NCBI GenBank assembly: GCA_942492815.1
Contig: OW818658.1
Span: 4,092,001 to 4,156,000, forward strand
Length of the DNA stretch: 64,000 nt
DNA from: JAEUWI01 sp942492815
GTDB lineage: Bacteria; Hydrogenedentota; Hydrogenedentia; Hydrogenedentales; JAEUWI01
Direction of reading: 5' to 3'
How positions within the stretch are numbered: position 1 is the first letter of the stretch; every line of letters starts with the position of its first letter. A program made the position numbers and the translations under genes. Positions 42,756 to 54,500 of the stretch are shown piece by piece. The notes below the pieces were generated by a model, which saw only the letters and a program-made list of their open reading frames with translations, did not search any database and had not been told where the DNA came from.

Positions 42756-44873
42756 ATGAACCTGAACCGAAAAATTGTACTGGTCCTGATAGCCGGCATC
42801 TCCCTGTACACGTCCGTGGGCTTCGCCTTCCACCAGTACCTGATCCTGCCAAGCTTTCACCAACTGGAGGAGGAGGAGGCCCGGAAGGACATGCTCCGCT
42901 GCCTGGCCGCGCTGGACAGTCACATTTCCCAGATCGAACTCCTCTGTACCGACTGGTCCGCCTGGGATGACACCTACGCCTTCGTCGAAACGCCGACCGA
43001 GACCTATGTAGAGGCCAACCTCTACCCAGCGTGGTTTGCCGACAACGAGATGAATATCATGTTTTTCTTCCGCAGCGACGCCAGCCTGGCCTGGGGAAAG
43101 TATTTCGACTTCGGGACGGGGGCCTTCGCGCCCTTACCCGATTTCACGGAGAAAGCCTGGACACCCGAACACCCCCTGTTGAAGCACCGCGACCGGGACA
43201 GTGTCGTCCGTGGGGTGCTGCGCACTTCCCTGGGGCCCATGCTGATCGTATCGCGCCCGATCCTACCGAGCGAGCAGGCCGACGGCGAGGTGGTGCGGGG
43301 CACACTTATAATGGGGCGACTGCTGGACAATGAAATCGTCCAGTCAATTCGGGATCAAACCCAGGTTGCCGTCGATGTTGTCGATCTGGACCGACAGACC
43401 ATGCCGCCCGAAGCCGAAGGGTTGGAGGACAAAGAGATCCGGGTTGTGGAAGAAAGTCCCGAAATGTTGCGTGTGTTGACCCACACCCACGACTTCCGCG
43501 GCCGCGATACCCTGGTCCTTGAAGCGACCGTACCCCGTCGCATCATGGCCCGGGGCCATGCCGCGATTCGTTTGAACATGCTAGCCGCGGGTATCGCCGG
43601 TTTCGTATTCCTGCTGATGCTCCTATCCGCCATGAAGTGGCTTGTTTCCGATCCGCTGCAGCGCCTGAGCGCCCACGTGAAGGGCGTCGGGCTCGGACGT
43701 GACATGACCCCGGCCCCGCTAGCCATGCGCCAGGATGAAATTGGCGAAGTGGCCACCGAGTTCAACAGGATGCTGGAACGCCTGCGGGCCGAAGAAGCCG
43801 AATTGCTGTCGGCCCAGGCCGCATTGCGCGCGAGCCGGGCGCGGACCCGCACCATATTGGAAACGGCCCCCGACGCCATAGTCATTATTGATATGGTGGG
43901 GCGTATCGAATCCGCAAATCAGGCGGCGGCCGAACTCTTTGCCAGGAGCGGGGCTGACTTCCCGGGCAGCCCGGCCATCGAAATGATTGCCCCCGAAAGC
44001 CGCGACCTATGGGAAGATGTTCTGCTGCGCGCGCGGGATGCGGCCCGGTCGGCGCAGGGCAGCGTGGAATCCGAAATGCGCGCACTGGGCCGCGGCGGGG
44101 TCGAAGTGCCCATCCACGTGAGCGTGACGACCACGGATCTGGACGGAACGCCCTATTACACGTGCTCCATGCGCGATGTATCCGCATTGAAAATGATGCA
44201 GGAAAAGGTTGCGCGCAACCAGCACCTGGCGCGGATCGGTGAAATGGGGGCCACGGTCGCCCACGAGATTCGGAACCCCCTCGCAGGCATGAAAGGGGCC
44301 CTCCAGATCATGGCGGGAGGTACGCTGGGCGAAGACGAACACGCCCAGGTCCTGAAGGAGGTGCAGGGCCTCATCGACCGGATTTCCGGCACGGTCGAGC
44401 AGTTGCTTCGCTACGCCAAGCCTATAGAACCCAAGCTGGAGACCGTCTTACTGCGAAATATGGTAGAATCGGTGTGTGCGGGACCCCACGTCCAGGCACC
44501 GGAGGGCATCGAAGTGACGATGGGGTGCAGCGAGTCTCTTCTGGTCGACGTGGACTCACGCTTGTTCCGTCAGGTACTGGAAAACATCTGGGCGAATGCC
44601 TGCCAGGCCGTGCGCCCGGAGGGGTGCATTCATTGGCGCGCGTTCCAGGCCGACGGTGCCGTAGAGATTCATTTGTACAATGATGGAAAGCCTATCCGGG
44701 ATTCCGACCTTCCCCACGTTTTCGAGCCGTTCTTCACGACACGGGTGGAAGGATCGGGCTTGGGTCTGGCCGTGTCGCAGCGCATTGTTGAAGCCCACGA
44801 CGGCACGGTGTATATTGAGAATAGTGGTGATACTGGGGTGAATGTTGTGATACGCATACCGCAAGGAGAATAA
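42756..44873 (+). CDS. CHASE4-HAMP-PAS histidine kinase
   Basis: The 705-residue protein has helix 1 (about 7-27), a CHASE4 sensor (about 50-250; LLCTDWSAWDDTYAFV and NLYPAWFADNEMNIMFFF are typical), helix 2 (about 275-298), HAMP, PAS (about 365-480), HisKA with an intact H-box VAHEIRNPLAGM (His 503) and HATPase_c (NIWANACQAV, GSGLGLAVSQRIVEAH). It autophosphorylates and passes phosphate to the NtrC-type regulator encoded 2 bp downstream, so the two form a two-component pair. The signal is unknown. Confidence 0.92.
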   Translation: MNLNRKIVLVLIAGISLYTSVGFAFHQYLILPSFHQLEEEEARKDMLRCLAALDSHISQIELLCTDWSAWDDTYAFVETPTETYVEANLYPAWFADNEMNIMFFFRSDASLAWGKYFDFGTGAFAPLPDFTEKAWTPEHPLLKHRDRDSVVRGVLRTSLGPMLIVSRPILPSEQADGEVVRGTLIMGRLLDNEIVQSIRDQTQVAVDVVDLDRQTMPPEAEGLEDKEIRVVEESPEMLRVLTHTHDFRGRDTLVLEATVPRRIMARGHAAIRLNMLAAGIAGFVFLLMLLSAMKWLVSDPLQRLSAHVKGVGLGRDMTPAPLAMRQDEIGEVATEFNRMLERLRAEEAELLSAQAALRASRARTRTILETAPDAIVIIDMVGRIESANQAAAELFARSGADFPGSPAIEMIAPESRDLWEDVLLRARDAARSAQGSVESEMRALGRGGVEVPIHVSVTTTDLDGTPYYTCSMRDVSALKMMQEKVARNQHLARIGEMGATVAHEIRNPLAGMKGALQIMAGGTLGEDEHAQVLKEVQGLIDRISGTVEQLLRYAKPIEPKLETVLLRNMVESVCAGPHVQAPEGIEVTMGCSESLLVDVDSRLFRQVLENIWANACQAVRPEGCIHWRAFQADGAVEIHLYNDGKPIRDSDLPHVFEPFFTTRVEGSGLGLAVSQRIVEAHDGTVYIENSGDTGVNVVIRIPQGE

Positions 44874-44875
44874 TT

Positions 44876-46255
44876 GTGCCCGGTTCCGTTCTGGTTGTCG
44901 ATGACGAAAAAATGATTCGCTGGTCTCTCAAGAAGCGGCTGGAGCTCGAAGGCTATTCGGTTGTGGAGGCCGATTCGGGCGAATCAGCGCGTCGTCGTTT
45001 TCATCAGGACGCCTTTGAACTGGCACTCATGGACATGCGCCTGCCCGACACCGACGGGATGACCCTGTTCCAGGAGTTTCACGACGCCCATCCGGATACG
45101 CCGGTAATCATCATCACCGCCTACTCCAGCCTCGAAGGCGCTGTTGGTGCCATCAAGAATGGCGCGGCCGACTATATTTCCAAGCCCTTTGATCTGGATG
45201 AATTGAGCCTGACGGTGAACCGGGTACACGAAACGAGCGTGATGCGCCGGAATGTGACTACGGATCTGGACCAGAAGCGCTCCCAGTTCGGTCTCGATAA
45301 TATCGTGGGCTGCAGCCCCCAGATCAACGAGGTGAAGTCCCTGGTACGCAAAGTGGCCCAGGGCCCGAGCACGACCACCCTGCTGCTGGGCGAAAGCGGC
45401 ACGGGCAAAGACCTCGTCGCCCGCGCCCTGCACTACGAATCTTCCCGCGCCGCCCACCCCTTCATGAACATTACGTGTACCGCCCTGCCGGAATCCCTCC
45501 TGGAGTCGGAGCTCTTCGGCTATGAGGCCGGCGCCTTTACCAATGCGACCAGCCGCAAGAAGGGCCTCATCGAATTGGCCAACCGCGGTACGGTGTTCAT
45601 GGACGAGATTGGCGACATGACCCCGGCGCTCCAGGCGAAATTACTGCGCATCCTGGAGGAAAAGTCCTTCAAGCGCATCGGCGGGGTCACAGATATCCAT
45701 GTGGACATGCGCCTCATCGCGGCGACCAACCGCAACCTGGAGCGGATGGTGAGCGAACAGACTTTCCGCGAAGATCTCTACTATCGCCTGAATGTGGTGC
45801 CGATTCACATGCCGCCCCTTCGGGAGCGCAAGGGCGATATCACGGTCCTGGCCAACTATTTCCTGGCCATGTTCAACCGCGAATTCCGCAAGCAGCTTCA
45901 GGGCATCTCCGCCGACGCACTCGCCAAACTCAACGCCTACCCGTGGCCGGGAAACATCCGAGAATTGCGGAATGTCATGGAGCGGGCCATCCTGCTCAAC
46001 GAGGGCCCCTGGATCGAAAAGGGCGATATCGTCCTCGGTCGCGCCAACTTCAACACACCGGTTGAAAGTCTGGGCGAGATTGTGCCCCTGCCCCTCCAGG
46101 GTTGTACCCTGGCGGATGCCGAAGAAAGCCTCCTGCGCCAGGCCCTGAACCGCTGCGACTGGAACCAGACCCGCACCGGCGCCCTGCTGGGCATCACGCG
46201 GGATCAGGTGCGCTACAAGATTGAGAAATTCGGGATGAAGCAGCCGGGCAATTGA
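44876..46255 (+). CDS. NtrC-family sigma-54-type response regulator
   Basis: The 459-residue protein starts at GTG, and the AAGGAG for it lies in the end of the kinase gene. A receiver domain (D10/D53 pocket) is followed by an AAA+ domain with Walker A GESGTGKD (172-179), the sigma-54 contact loop GAFTNA (219-224, in place of GAFTGA), Walker B FMDEIGD (241-247), sensor-type RLIAATNRNLE, and PWPGNIRELRNVMERAI. The C-terminus has a Fis-type helix-turn-helix (LADAEESLLRQALNRCDWNQTRTGALLGITRDQVRYKIEKF). It should activate sigma-54 promoters on phosphorylation by the neighbouring kinase. Confidence 0.92.
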   Translation: MPGSVLVVDDEKMIRWSLKKRLELEGYSVVEADSGESARRRFHQDAFELALMDMRLPDTDGMTLFQEFHDAHPDTPVIIITAYSSLEGAVGAIKNGAADYISKPFDLDELSLTVNRVHETSVMRRNVTTDLDQKRSQFGLDNIVGCSPQINEVKSLVRKVAQGPSTTTLLLGESGTGKDLVARALHYESSRAAHPFMNITCTALPESLLESELFGYEAGAFTNATSRKKGLIELANRGTVFMDEIGDMTPALQAKLLRILEEKSFKRIGGVTDIHVDMRLIAATNRNLERMVSEQTFREDLYYRLNVVPIHMPPLRERKGDITVLANYFLAMFNREFRKQLQGISADALAKLNAYPWPGNIRELRNVMERAILLNEGPWIEKGDIVLGRANFNTPVESLGEIVPLPLQGCTLADAEESLLRQALNRCDWNQTRTGALLGITRDQVRYKIEKFGMKQPGN

Positions 46256-46265
46256 TACAGCAAGA

Positions 46266-46505
<240 letters not shown>

Positions 46506-46556
46506 GTGTTTGGATGTGGCGATCGAATCTTTGCGCCCAGGGCCATCGCTGGAAAT

Positions 46557-48251
46557 CTACAGGTAACCAAGTCCTTCCAGGCGCGCCCGCAATTCCTCTT
46601 CTTCGTCGTCCGTCAATCCGCCACCCGTCGTGCTGGTGGAGCCGGTCGTGTCGAGCATGGTGATGGGATTTGCCGCGAGAACGGCCGGGTCGATGATCTC
46701 CTCAATCACGCGACCGTCCATGTCATCGGGAACGGGCAGGCCGAGCAGGTACAGGATCGTGGGGGCCATGTCGATGAGGCAGGCGTGGGTCTCGCCGCCG
46801 GGGCGGGCGCCGTTGCCGTTGGCCATGACAATGCCCTCCATGAGGTGATTGCCGTAGAGGGTATTATTCGGGTAGACCGGTTCTTTGGACTGGAAGCCGA
46901 AGAAGCAGACGGGCATGTGCTTCTTGTCGAGCGGCAGGGGCATGATGTCGGGACCCCAGGGGGTGTAGGGGCCTTTGTACATGTCCTTCTTCAAGTGGAT
47001 GGGATGGGCCACACACTCACCGGTCACGGGGTTTTTCAGGAACTGGAGCCGATCCACGATGGCGTCGCGCACGGCATCATAGTCAGACTCCGGCACGGAA
47101 CCGTGGGGGCGAATGCCTTCGGAATTGATGAAGATCCCGCTCCAGCCGAAGGGCGCGTAAGCACGGGTCTTCGCCCAGTCCACATCGCGGTTTAAGTCGA
47201 GCATGCCGGGGATGCGCAGGGAGCCGGAGGACTTCTGCAGGGTCGCTTCGGGCGCGGTGGCCTTGAGCTTCATGGCGAATTTCAGGAAGGGATAGGCCAG
47301 GCGGGTGGCGTTTTGCGGCGTGACGCCGAGATCCCACAACAACTTCTTCAGGCGGACCTTCGGCGTGTTTTTCAACACGATGAAGCCCTCTTTCAGCAAC
47401 CAACTGTTTAGATCGATGAAGTAGTGCGTGGGACCGAAACCGTGATCGGAAATGACGAAGGTGAGGCCGTCCTCCCCCACTTTTTCCGCCAGGCGGCCGA
47501 TGTAGGTGTCGCAGAGGGTGTAGTAGGCGTCGATGCGGGGGCCAAACTTGGCGGCCATTGCCGCGTCGTACTTCGGATGGGTCGGATCGAACCAATGCCA
47601 CAACTCGTGCTGGAGGCGGTCCGTGCCCCAGATGTGGAGCATGGTGAAATCGGGCTGGTGCCGATCGAAGAGCTTCTCGCACACTTCAAACTTGGTGCGG
47701 TCCATGAACTCCAGCTCGTCCAGAAACATCATCGCGTTCCTTTCGGAATGGGCGCACACGAAGGACATCGTCTCAAAGAAGAGCGGATAGCGCCCGTATT
47801 CCGCCACCAGTTCCTCCACCAGCTCCCGGGGATGGGCCCAGTCCTTCGCACCGGCCGGGGTGAGGAAGCCGCTGATCATCGCGCCCTGGATAGGCTTCAC
47901 CGGGTAGGACGTGGGCACATTGAGCACCAGCGAGGTCTTGCCCGCCTCGCTGAGATAGTCCCAGATGGCCTTGCCGTCGCGGATGGTGGAATTGACGGGA
48001 CGTTCGCGCTTCTTGATGGGGTCGTAGACCAGAAAGTCGAAGACGCCATGCTTGCCGGGGTTCTTGCCCGTCATGAAGGAGGGCCAGGCCGCCGGGGTTT
48101 CCGGCGGGAAAATAGAATCCAGCTCGCCCACGGCCCCGCCTTCGCAGAGGCGCTTGAGATTGGGCATCTGTCCGGCCGCCATGCGGGGGCGCAGGATGTT
48201 CCAGGTGGCCCCATCGAGGCCAATACACATGATTTTTCGGGATGTGGACAC
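46557..48251 (-). CDS. AlkP-superfamily phosphohydrolase/phosphomutase (type I phosphodiesterase-like)
   Basis: The 564-residue protein begins at GTG (VSTSRKIMCIGLDGATW), with AAAGGACG 7 nt upstream. The metal/nucleophile motifs are GLDGATW near the N-terminus, PPETPAAWPSFMTGKNPGKHG (Thr nucleophile region), HIWGTDRLQHELWHWFD and FVISDHGFGP, the set seen in COG3379-type proteins. The C-terminus (LTDDEEEELRARLEGLGYL) is a common ending in this group. It likely cleaves phosphodiester or phosphomonoester bonds in the cytoplasm, as no signal peptide is present; substrate unknown. A longer frame upstream lacks a ribosome-binding site. Confidence 0.88.
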   Translation of the reverse strand: MSTSRKIMCIGLDGATWNILRPRMAAGQMPNLKRLCEGGAVGELDSIFPPETPAAWPSFMTGKNPGKHGVFDFLVYDPIKKRERPVNSTIRDGKAIWDYLSEAGKTSLVLNVPTSYPVKPIQGAMISGFLTPAGAKDWAHPRELVEELVAEYGRYPLFFETMSFVCAHSERNAMMFLDELEFMDRTKFEVCEKLFDRHQPDFTMLHIWGTDRLQHELWHWFDPTHPKYDAAMAAKFGPRIDAYYTLCDTYIGRLAEKVGEDGLTFVISDHGFGPTHYFIDLNSWLLKEGFIVLKNTPKVRLKKLLWDLGVTPQNATRLAYPFLKFAMKLKATAPEATLQKSSGSLRIPGMLDLNRDVDWAKTRAYAPFGWSGIFINSEGIRPHGSVPESDYDAVRDAIVDRLQFLKNPVTGECVAHPIHLKKDMYKGPYTPWGPDIMPLPLDKKHMPVCFFGFQSKEPVYPNNTLYGNHLMEGIVMANGNGARPGGETHACLIDMAPTILYLLGLPVPDDMDGRVIEEIIDPAVLAANPITMLDTTGSTSTTGGGLTDDEEEELRARLEGLGYL

Positions 48252-48575
48252 GTTGAACGTCCTTTGGGCGTGGATTTGAAACACCGTGTGAAACGGCGTG
48301 AATTTCGGTTGTTTGGGGAGGCGTAGGATACTACATTGGGGCCGCGCCGCGCGAATTGGGGGTGGGCCCAACCCCATTGACAAAAATCTGACACCCAAGG
48401 TAGTATTAGGCACGAGATTCTTGGGGTCGGCAGTTGGGTGGCATCTTCAATGATGAGGCACCGGGGCCAGCAGGAAGCGAACAGCCGTGGTATTGGGATC
48501 AATCTTCTTCCCGATGGCGCCGCGGTTCAGGGCAAACATCAAAAGCGGGTTTTTCACCGCGAAGGGCAATGCGCA

Positions 48576-51500
48576 ATGGCACGAGGTATCGGTATCCATG
48601 TCTCATTGGGGGTACTCGCTGCCTTCGTGTGCGGGACAGTTCAAGCCCAAGCGGGCCACTACGAGCTGGTCAATCTGGGGACTTTAGGGGGCGTCTCCTC
48701 GGAAGGCTTCGACATCAATATTGACGGTGAAATCGCGGGCCAGTCGCGGCTTGCCACGGGCACCAACAATCATGGCTTCTTTTGGTCCGAGTCCACCGGC
48801 TTGATAGACGTAGGAACTCTCGGCGGTACAGGGAGCGAAGCTTGGGGAATCAATGATCATGGCCATGTCGTGGGGCGGGCAACCGTTTCGTCGGGCACTT
48901 GGAATGCGTTCCTGTGGATCAACGGTACTATCACCAATGTCTACCCGGCCAGCTATAGGACGGACGCTATCGCCATCAACAACGATGATATCATCGTGGG
49001 GGGGGCCGAGACCGTGCCTGAAGGTGTCGGATTCGTACGGCTCTCCAATGGAACAATCACTCTGGGTGATCGGTGGAGCTGGTATACCGATATCAATGAT
49101 CCCGCCCCGGGTTCGAACGCTCTCGCCACTGGATTCTGGACACATACGATCACGGACATCGATTCGCCCATAGTCTACGACACCGTACTGAATACGAAAT
49201 TTATCAGTCCGGGCGTGGGTTTCAGTCGGGGTATCAACCGGGACGGCACCCTGGCAGGCAATCGAGGCTCCCTGCCAATATATGCAAAAGCTTCCGATGG
49301 CTACGCCGTTCACATCGCGCCGCGCGTCGATGGCTACACCAGCGGACGGTTCTACAAAATCAACAGCGCCGGGCTTATGGTTGGCTACAATTTCAGCACT
49401 TCTCTCCAAACCATCGGAGTTATTTACATGGAGGGGGCGGAGCCAATGAATGTCAATACCCTTCTCGACGCGACGACCAGTTCCATCTGGAGAGTAAGCC
49501 AGATCCGCGGCGTCAATGACCGTGGCTACTTCACCGGAACCGGTGTGGTCGGGGGCGCGACGCGGGCCGTGCTGCTCCGCCCGCTGGATGCCGATGGCGA
49601 TGGGTTGGATTACTACGAAGAGGTCTATGTCCACACGACCAATCCAGAACTGGCGGACACGGACAGCGATGGCCTCAACGATGGGGAAGAAATCGAGATC
49701 GGTACCGACCCCAAGTTGGCGGATACGGACGGTGATGGGACGAACGACGGCCAGGAAATCGCCATGGGCACCAACCCGACCGATCCGGCCAGCAACCCAG
49801 GCAATGAAGTGGTCTTCCCCGACGCAAATCTTGAGGCGGCGGTGCGCAGCGCAATCGGGCTACCTGCTGGACCGATTACCATCGCCCACTTGGTGGGCAC
49901 CGGCTTCACCGAGTTAACGGCGCACGTCTCAGGGATCAGCGATCTAACAGGGCTCGAGTACTGCAAAGACCTTGTAAGCGTGTACCTCGGAGGTAACCAA
50001 ATCACCGACATAACGCCGCTTGGTGCCTTGCATTCCCTGGAAGTCGTTCATCTCCACGACAATCAGATTGAGAGCCTCGCCCCGGTTGCCGGCCTTCAAA
50101 ACATGACTCATCTTCTTGTCGGGATGAACAATATCACCGACTTGTCTCCCATTGAAGATAAAACTTCCCTGGTACTCCTATCGCTGGGGGGGAATAATAT
50201 CAGTGATCTTTCGCCCCTATCCGGCCTCACGGCGGTATACCAACTCAGCCTGGATGGCAATGCTATCTCGAACATCGCTCCCCTGTCCTCGTTGATCAGC
50301 CTGGAATTCCTGGACATCTCCAACAACCTCATTTCGGACTTGTCGCCCATCGCCGCGCTTCCGAACTTGCGCACGCTCTATGCCCGGCTGAATCTCATAA
50401 CCGACATTACACCCGTTTCCAGCATGCACGAACTTCAAAGCCTCAACTTGAGCAATAATCAAATTGCCTCTTTTGAACCACTTTCCGTAATCACCCAACT
50501 GCGGCAACTTTACGTAGAGGGGACCCGGTTGCAAAGCCTCACCCCGCTGGTCGCGCTGGAAAACCTGAGTACGCTGTGGATCTCGTACAACACGATTCCG
50601 GACATCACCCCCCTCTCCAACTTCCCGAATCTTCGCTCTCTGTATGCGGAGAATTGCCGAATTACCGACATTTCTCCCCTGGCGGGCACCACCCAACTGA
50701 GCACCATTCAACTTTCCACCAACAGCATTGAGGATATTTCGGTCCTGGCGACGCTGGAATCCCTGGGTTATATTGATCTCAGCAAGAATCGCGTGCGCAA
50801 CTTAGCTCCGCTGCAAGGGCTACCCAATATCTTCTATCTCCGACTTGGAGAAAATCCCCTTCGCGATATCGCTCCATTGGCCACCAACCCAGACATTGGA
50901 GCGGGTGTAAATGTGAGACTGGAAAGCACGCCGCTCACGCAGGAATCGCTCTGCACCCACCTTCCAATCCTCATCGGGCGGGGCGCACTGGTGGTCGTCA
51001 CGGGTGCCTGCGGCTCGGACACCGACGGCGACGACCTGTCCGACAACTACGAAGCGCTCATTGGCACCAACCCGAATAGTGTGGATTCGGATGGCGACGC
51101 ATTGCAGGACAACGAAGAAATTGAGATTGACACCGACCCGACAAACGTCGACTCCGACTATGATGGAATTCCGGATGGTGCGGAAGTTGCCGGAGGCAGC
51201 GATCCACTCGACAGTTTATCGGTGCTGCCTGACGTCTACGTGGATGGGAGCACGGGCAACGATATTACCGGGTTCGGCAGCCAGAGCCTCCCTTGGGCCA
51301 CAATTGCCCAGGCCGTCTCGGCGGTCCGCGGTACGACGTCAAACATCGTGAAGATTCACGTTGCCCGAGGTGCTTATACGAAGTTGCACATGAGCGGTGG
51401 GGGGCTTCTTCTAGATAGTAACGAACACTTGATTGGCGGATATAATTCCGACAGTTGGTCACGTGACGTGGCCGCCAATCCTACAATCATCGATGCATCG

Positions 51501-54500
51501 CTTGCCGCCAGTGGTGCTCCGGCCCATGTGGCCGTGAGTTTCGTCGGCACCCGAAATACCCTTTTGGATGGGTTTACTGTTACCGGGGCTAATTCGACCG
51601 GTACGAGTTACATTGGGGGCGCTGGAATTCGATGTTCGAGTTCGAATTCTACAACTGCGATTCAAAACTGTCTAATCACCGGAAACTATTCTAATCTAAG
51701 TGGAAGCGGCGGGATCAGTGTCATCTCTTCCAACATACGCATCACCGATTGCATAGTTGCGGGAAATTTCACGGCGGGCGAAGCCGGTGGAATCGAGATT
51801 GGTTCCAGCTCGCGCCCGCTGATTGAGCGCTGCCTGATTGCGGCCAACTCGAGCGAGGTCGGGGGTGCTATAACCGTTCGGGGTAGCTCCAGCAGCCCGC
51901 AATTTGTAAACTGCGTGATCAGTGGCAATTCGGCTGGAGATTCAAATGGCGGCGCACTTCTGATCACCGGCGGCACCGTTACTATCGTCAATTCCACTGT
52001 GGCCAACAACGATGCAGCCAGCGGGGGCGGCATCGCACGCACGGCGGGAACGGTTTACTGCATCAATTCAATCTTTTCTGGCAATCGCAATTATGCGATC
52101 TCCGATCTGGGAACGGGGACTGGATTCTATTTGGAAAACTGCCTCTTTGACGGCAATCCGGAAGGCGATATCTATCGCTACAACGCCGGCGCCCCGACGA
52201 TCTACACCGGCGCGGCGGCCATCAATGCCAACGTCGCCGGCGCGACGGGCAATGTCGATGGCGATCCGCTGTTCAGCGAGACCGCCGGAGTCTGGACTGC
52301 CGTAACCCAGGATTCTACTGCGGGCACGCTTACGCTGACGGACGCTACCGCTTCCTTCGACCCGAATGTGCTGCGTCACGGGCTGGTCGCGCTTTCCGAC
52401 GATGGCACGCTTCAGGCCCCGATACTGGCGAATACCTCCACTTCGATCGTTATCAGTGACGACTATCTTGCCGACACAGCGGTGGGTGACGCCTACCGAA
52501 TCGCGGACTACCACCTCGAGCCCGGCTCTGCCGCCATCGACATGGGCCTCAACACGAGTGCGCCGGAGGACGGCGGTGTCACCACGGACTTCGATGGCGT
52601 CGCGCGTGGCTTCGATGGCGATGGCGAAGGTGCGGTGACGGCCGATGGCTCGGACTATGACATCGGCGCGTACGAGAGCGATTTCCCGATCGTCCCCACG
52701 CTGACGGTGACGAGTCCGAATGGCGGCGAGTTGATTCCGCGCGGTTCGGTGTACAACATCACCTGGAGCAGCACGGGGCTGCTGGGGCCGAATGTGAAGG
52801 TCATCGTGCGGAAGGGGCTCTCCTCTGGCGTGCTCTCGAACAGCACGCCGAATGACGGCAGCTTCGCGTGGAGCGTGCCCGCGAACACGCCGACGGACGC
52901 CAACTTCCTCATCGAGGTCGTGTCCACGACGAATCCGGCCATCCTGGATCGGAGCGACGCCTTTTTCACCATCACGCCGGGCGTACCCACCGGTACCCTC
53001 GCGGTGACCGCGCCGAACGGGGGCGAGTCTTACCTACAGGGCGCCACGGTGCCGGTCGCCTGGACCAGTACGGGCACTCCCGGTGCGAATGTGGACATCC
53101 TTGCGCGGCGCGGCGCGGCGAGTGTTGTGCTGGCCTCCGCCACGCCGAACGATGGCGCGTTCAACTGGATTGTGCCGACAGATCAGGCACCCGGCACGGA
53201 TTACGTCATTGAGGTGCGCTCCAGCACGACGCCGGCCATCACGGATTCGAGCAATGCGCCCTTCAGCATCAGCGCGCCGCCGACCCTGCTCCTGAGCGCG
53301 CCCAACGGCGGCGAGTCCTATTTCCCCGGAGCGACCCTACCCATCGCGTGGTCGAGCACGGGAAACCCCGGCGCGAATGTGGATATCGTTGCGCTGAGCG
53401 CGGGAACGAGCCATGCCGTGGCCACGTCCACGGCGAATGACGGGGCCTTTGACTGGGTGATTCCCGCGAATCAGGCGCTGGGAACGGACTACACCATCCA
53501 GGTGCGCTCCACGAGCAATCCGGCGATTGGGGACACGAGCAATGCCCCCTTCACGATTCAGGCAAGTGCCCCCGCGAATTCCCTGACCCTCCTCTCCCCC
53601 AACGGCGGCGAGGCCTTTCTCCGCGGCACCACGATGCCGATCACATGGACCAGCACGGGCAACGTGGGCAGTGCGATCAAGGTGGTGCTGCGCCGGGGCA
53701 CCTACAGCGGGATCCTCTTTGGCGGCACGCCGAATGACGGCGTCCACCAGTGGAGCATTCCGGCGAATTACCCGGCGGGCACGGGCTATACGCTGGAGAT
53801 CAGCTCCACCACGAACCCCGCCATCAGCGATGTGGTCAATGCGCCCTTCACCATCACGGATACCCCGCCCGCGGGCGCCATCACGGTGACGGCCCCCAAT
53901 GGCGGCGAGAGCTACCTCCAGGGCGGCACCCTTCCCATCACCTGGACGAGCACGGGCGCGGTCGGCGCCACGGTCCAGATCCTCGCCCACGGCGCGGGCC
54001 AGACCTTCACCGTCGACGCGGCGGCGACGAATGACGGCGCGTTCGACTGGGCCATCCCCTCGGGCCAACCGACGGGTGCGAACTACATCATCGAGGTGCG
54101 CTCCGCGGCCACGCCCGCCATCACGGACAGCAGCAACAGCCCCTTCGCCATCAACGCCGCACCGCCCGCCGCCGCGATCACGGTGACGGCCCCCAACGGT
54201 GGGGAATCCTACTTCCACGGCGGCATCGTTCCGATCACCTGGACGAGCACGGGCGCGGTCGGCGCCACGGTCCAGATTCTCGCCCATGGCGCGGGCCAGA
54301 CCTTCACCGTCGACGCGGCGGCGACGAATGACGGTGCTTTGGACTGGTCCATCCCCGCGGGCCAGCCGACGGGTACGAACTACACCATCGAAGTGCGCTC
54401 GGTAACCACGCCCGCGATTACGGACAGCAGCAATGCCTCTTTCACCATCAACGCCGCGCCGCCGGCCGATTCCCTTACCCTGGTAGCGCCCAACGGCGGC

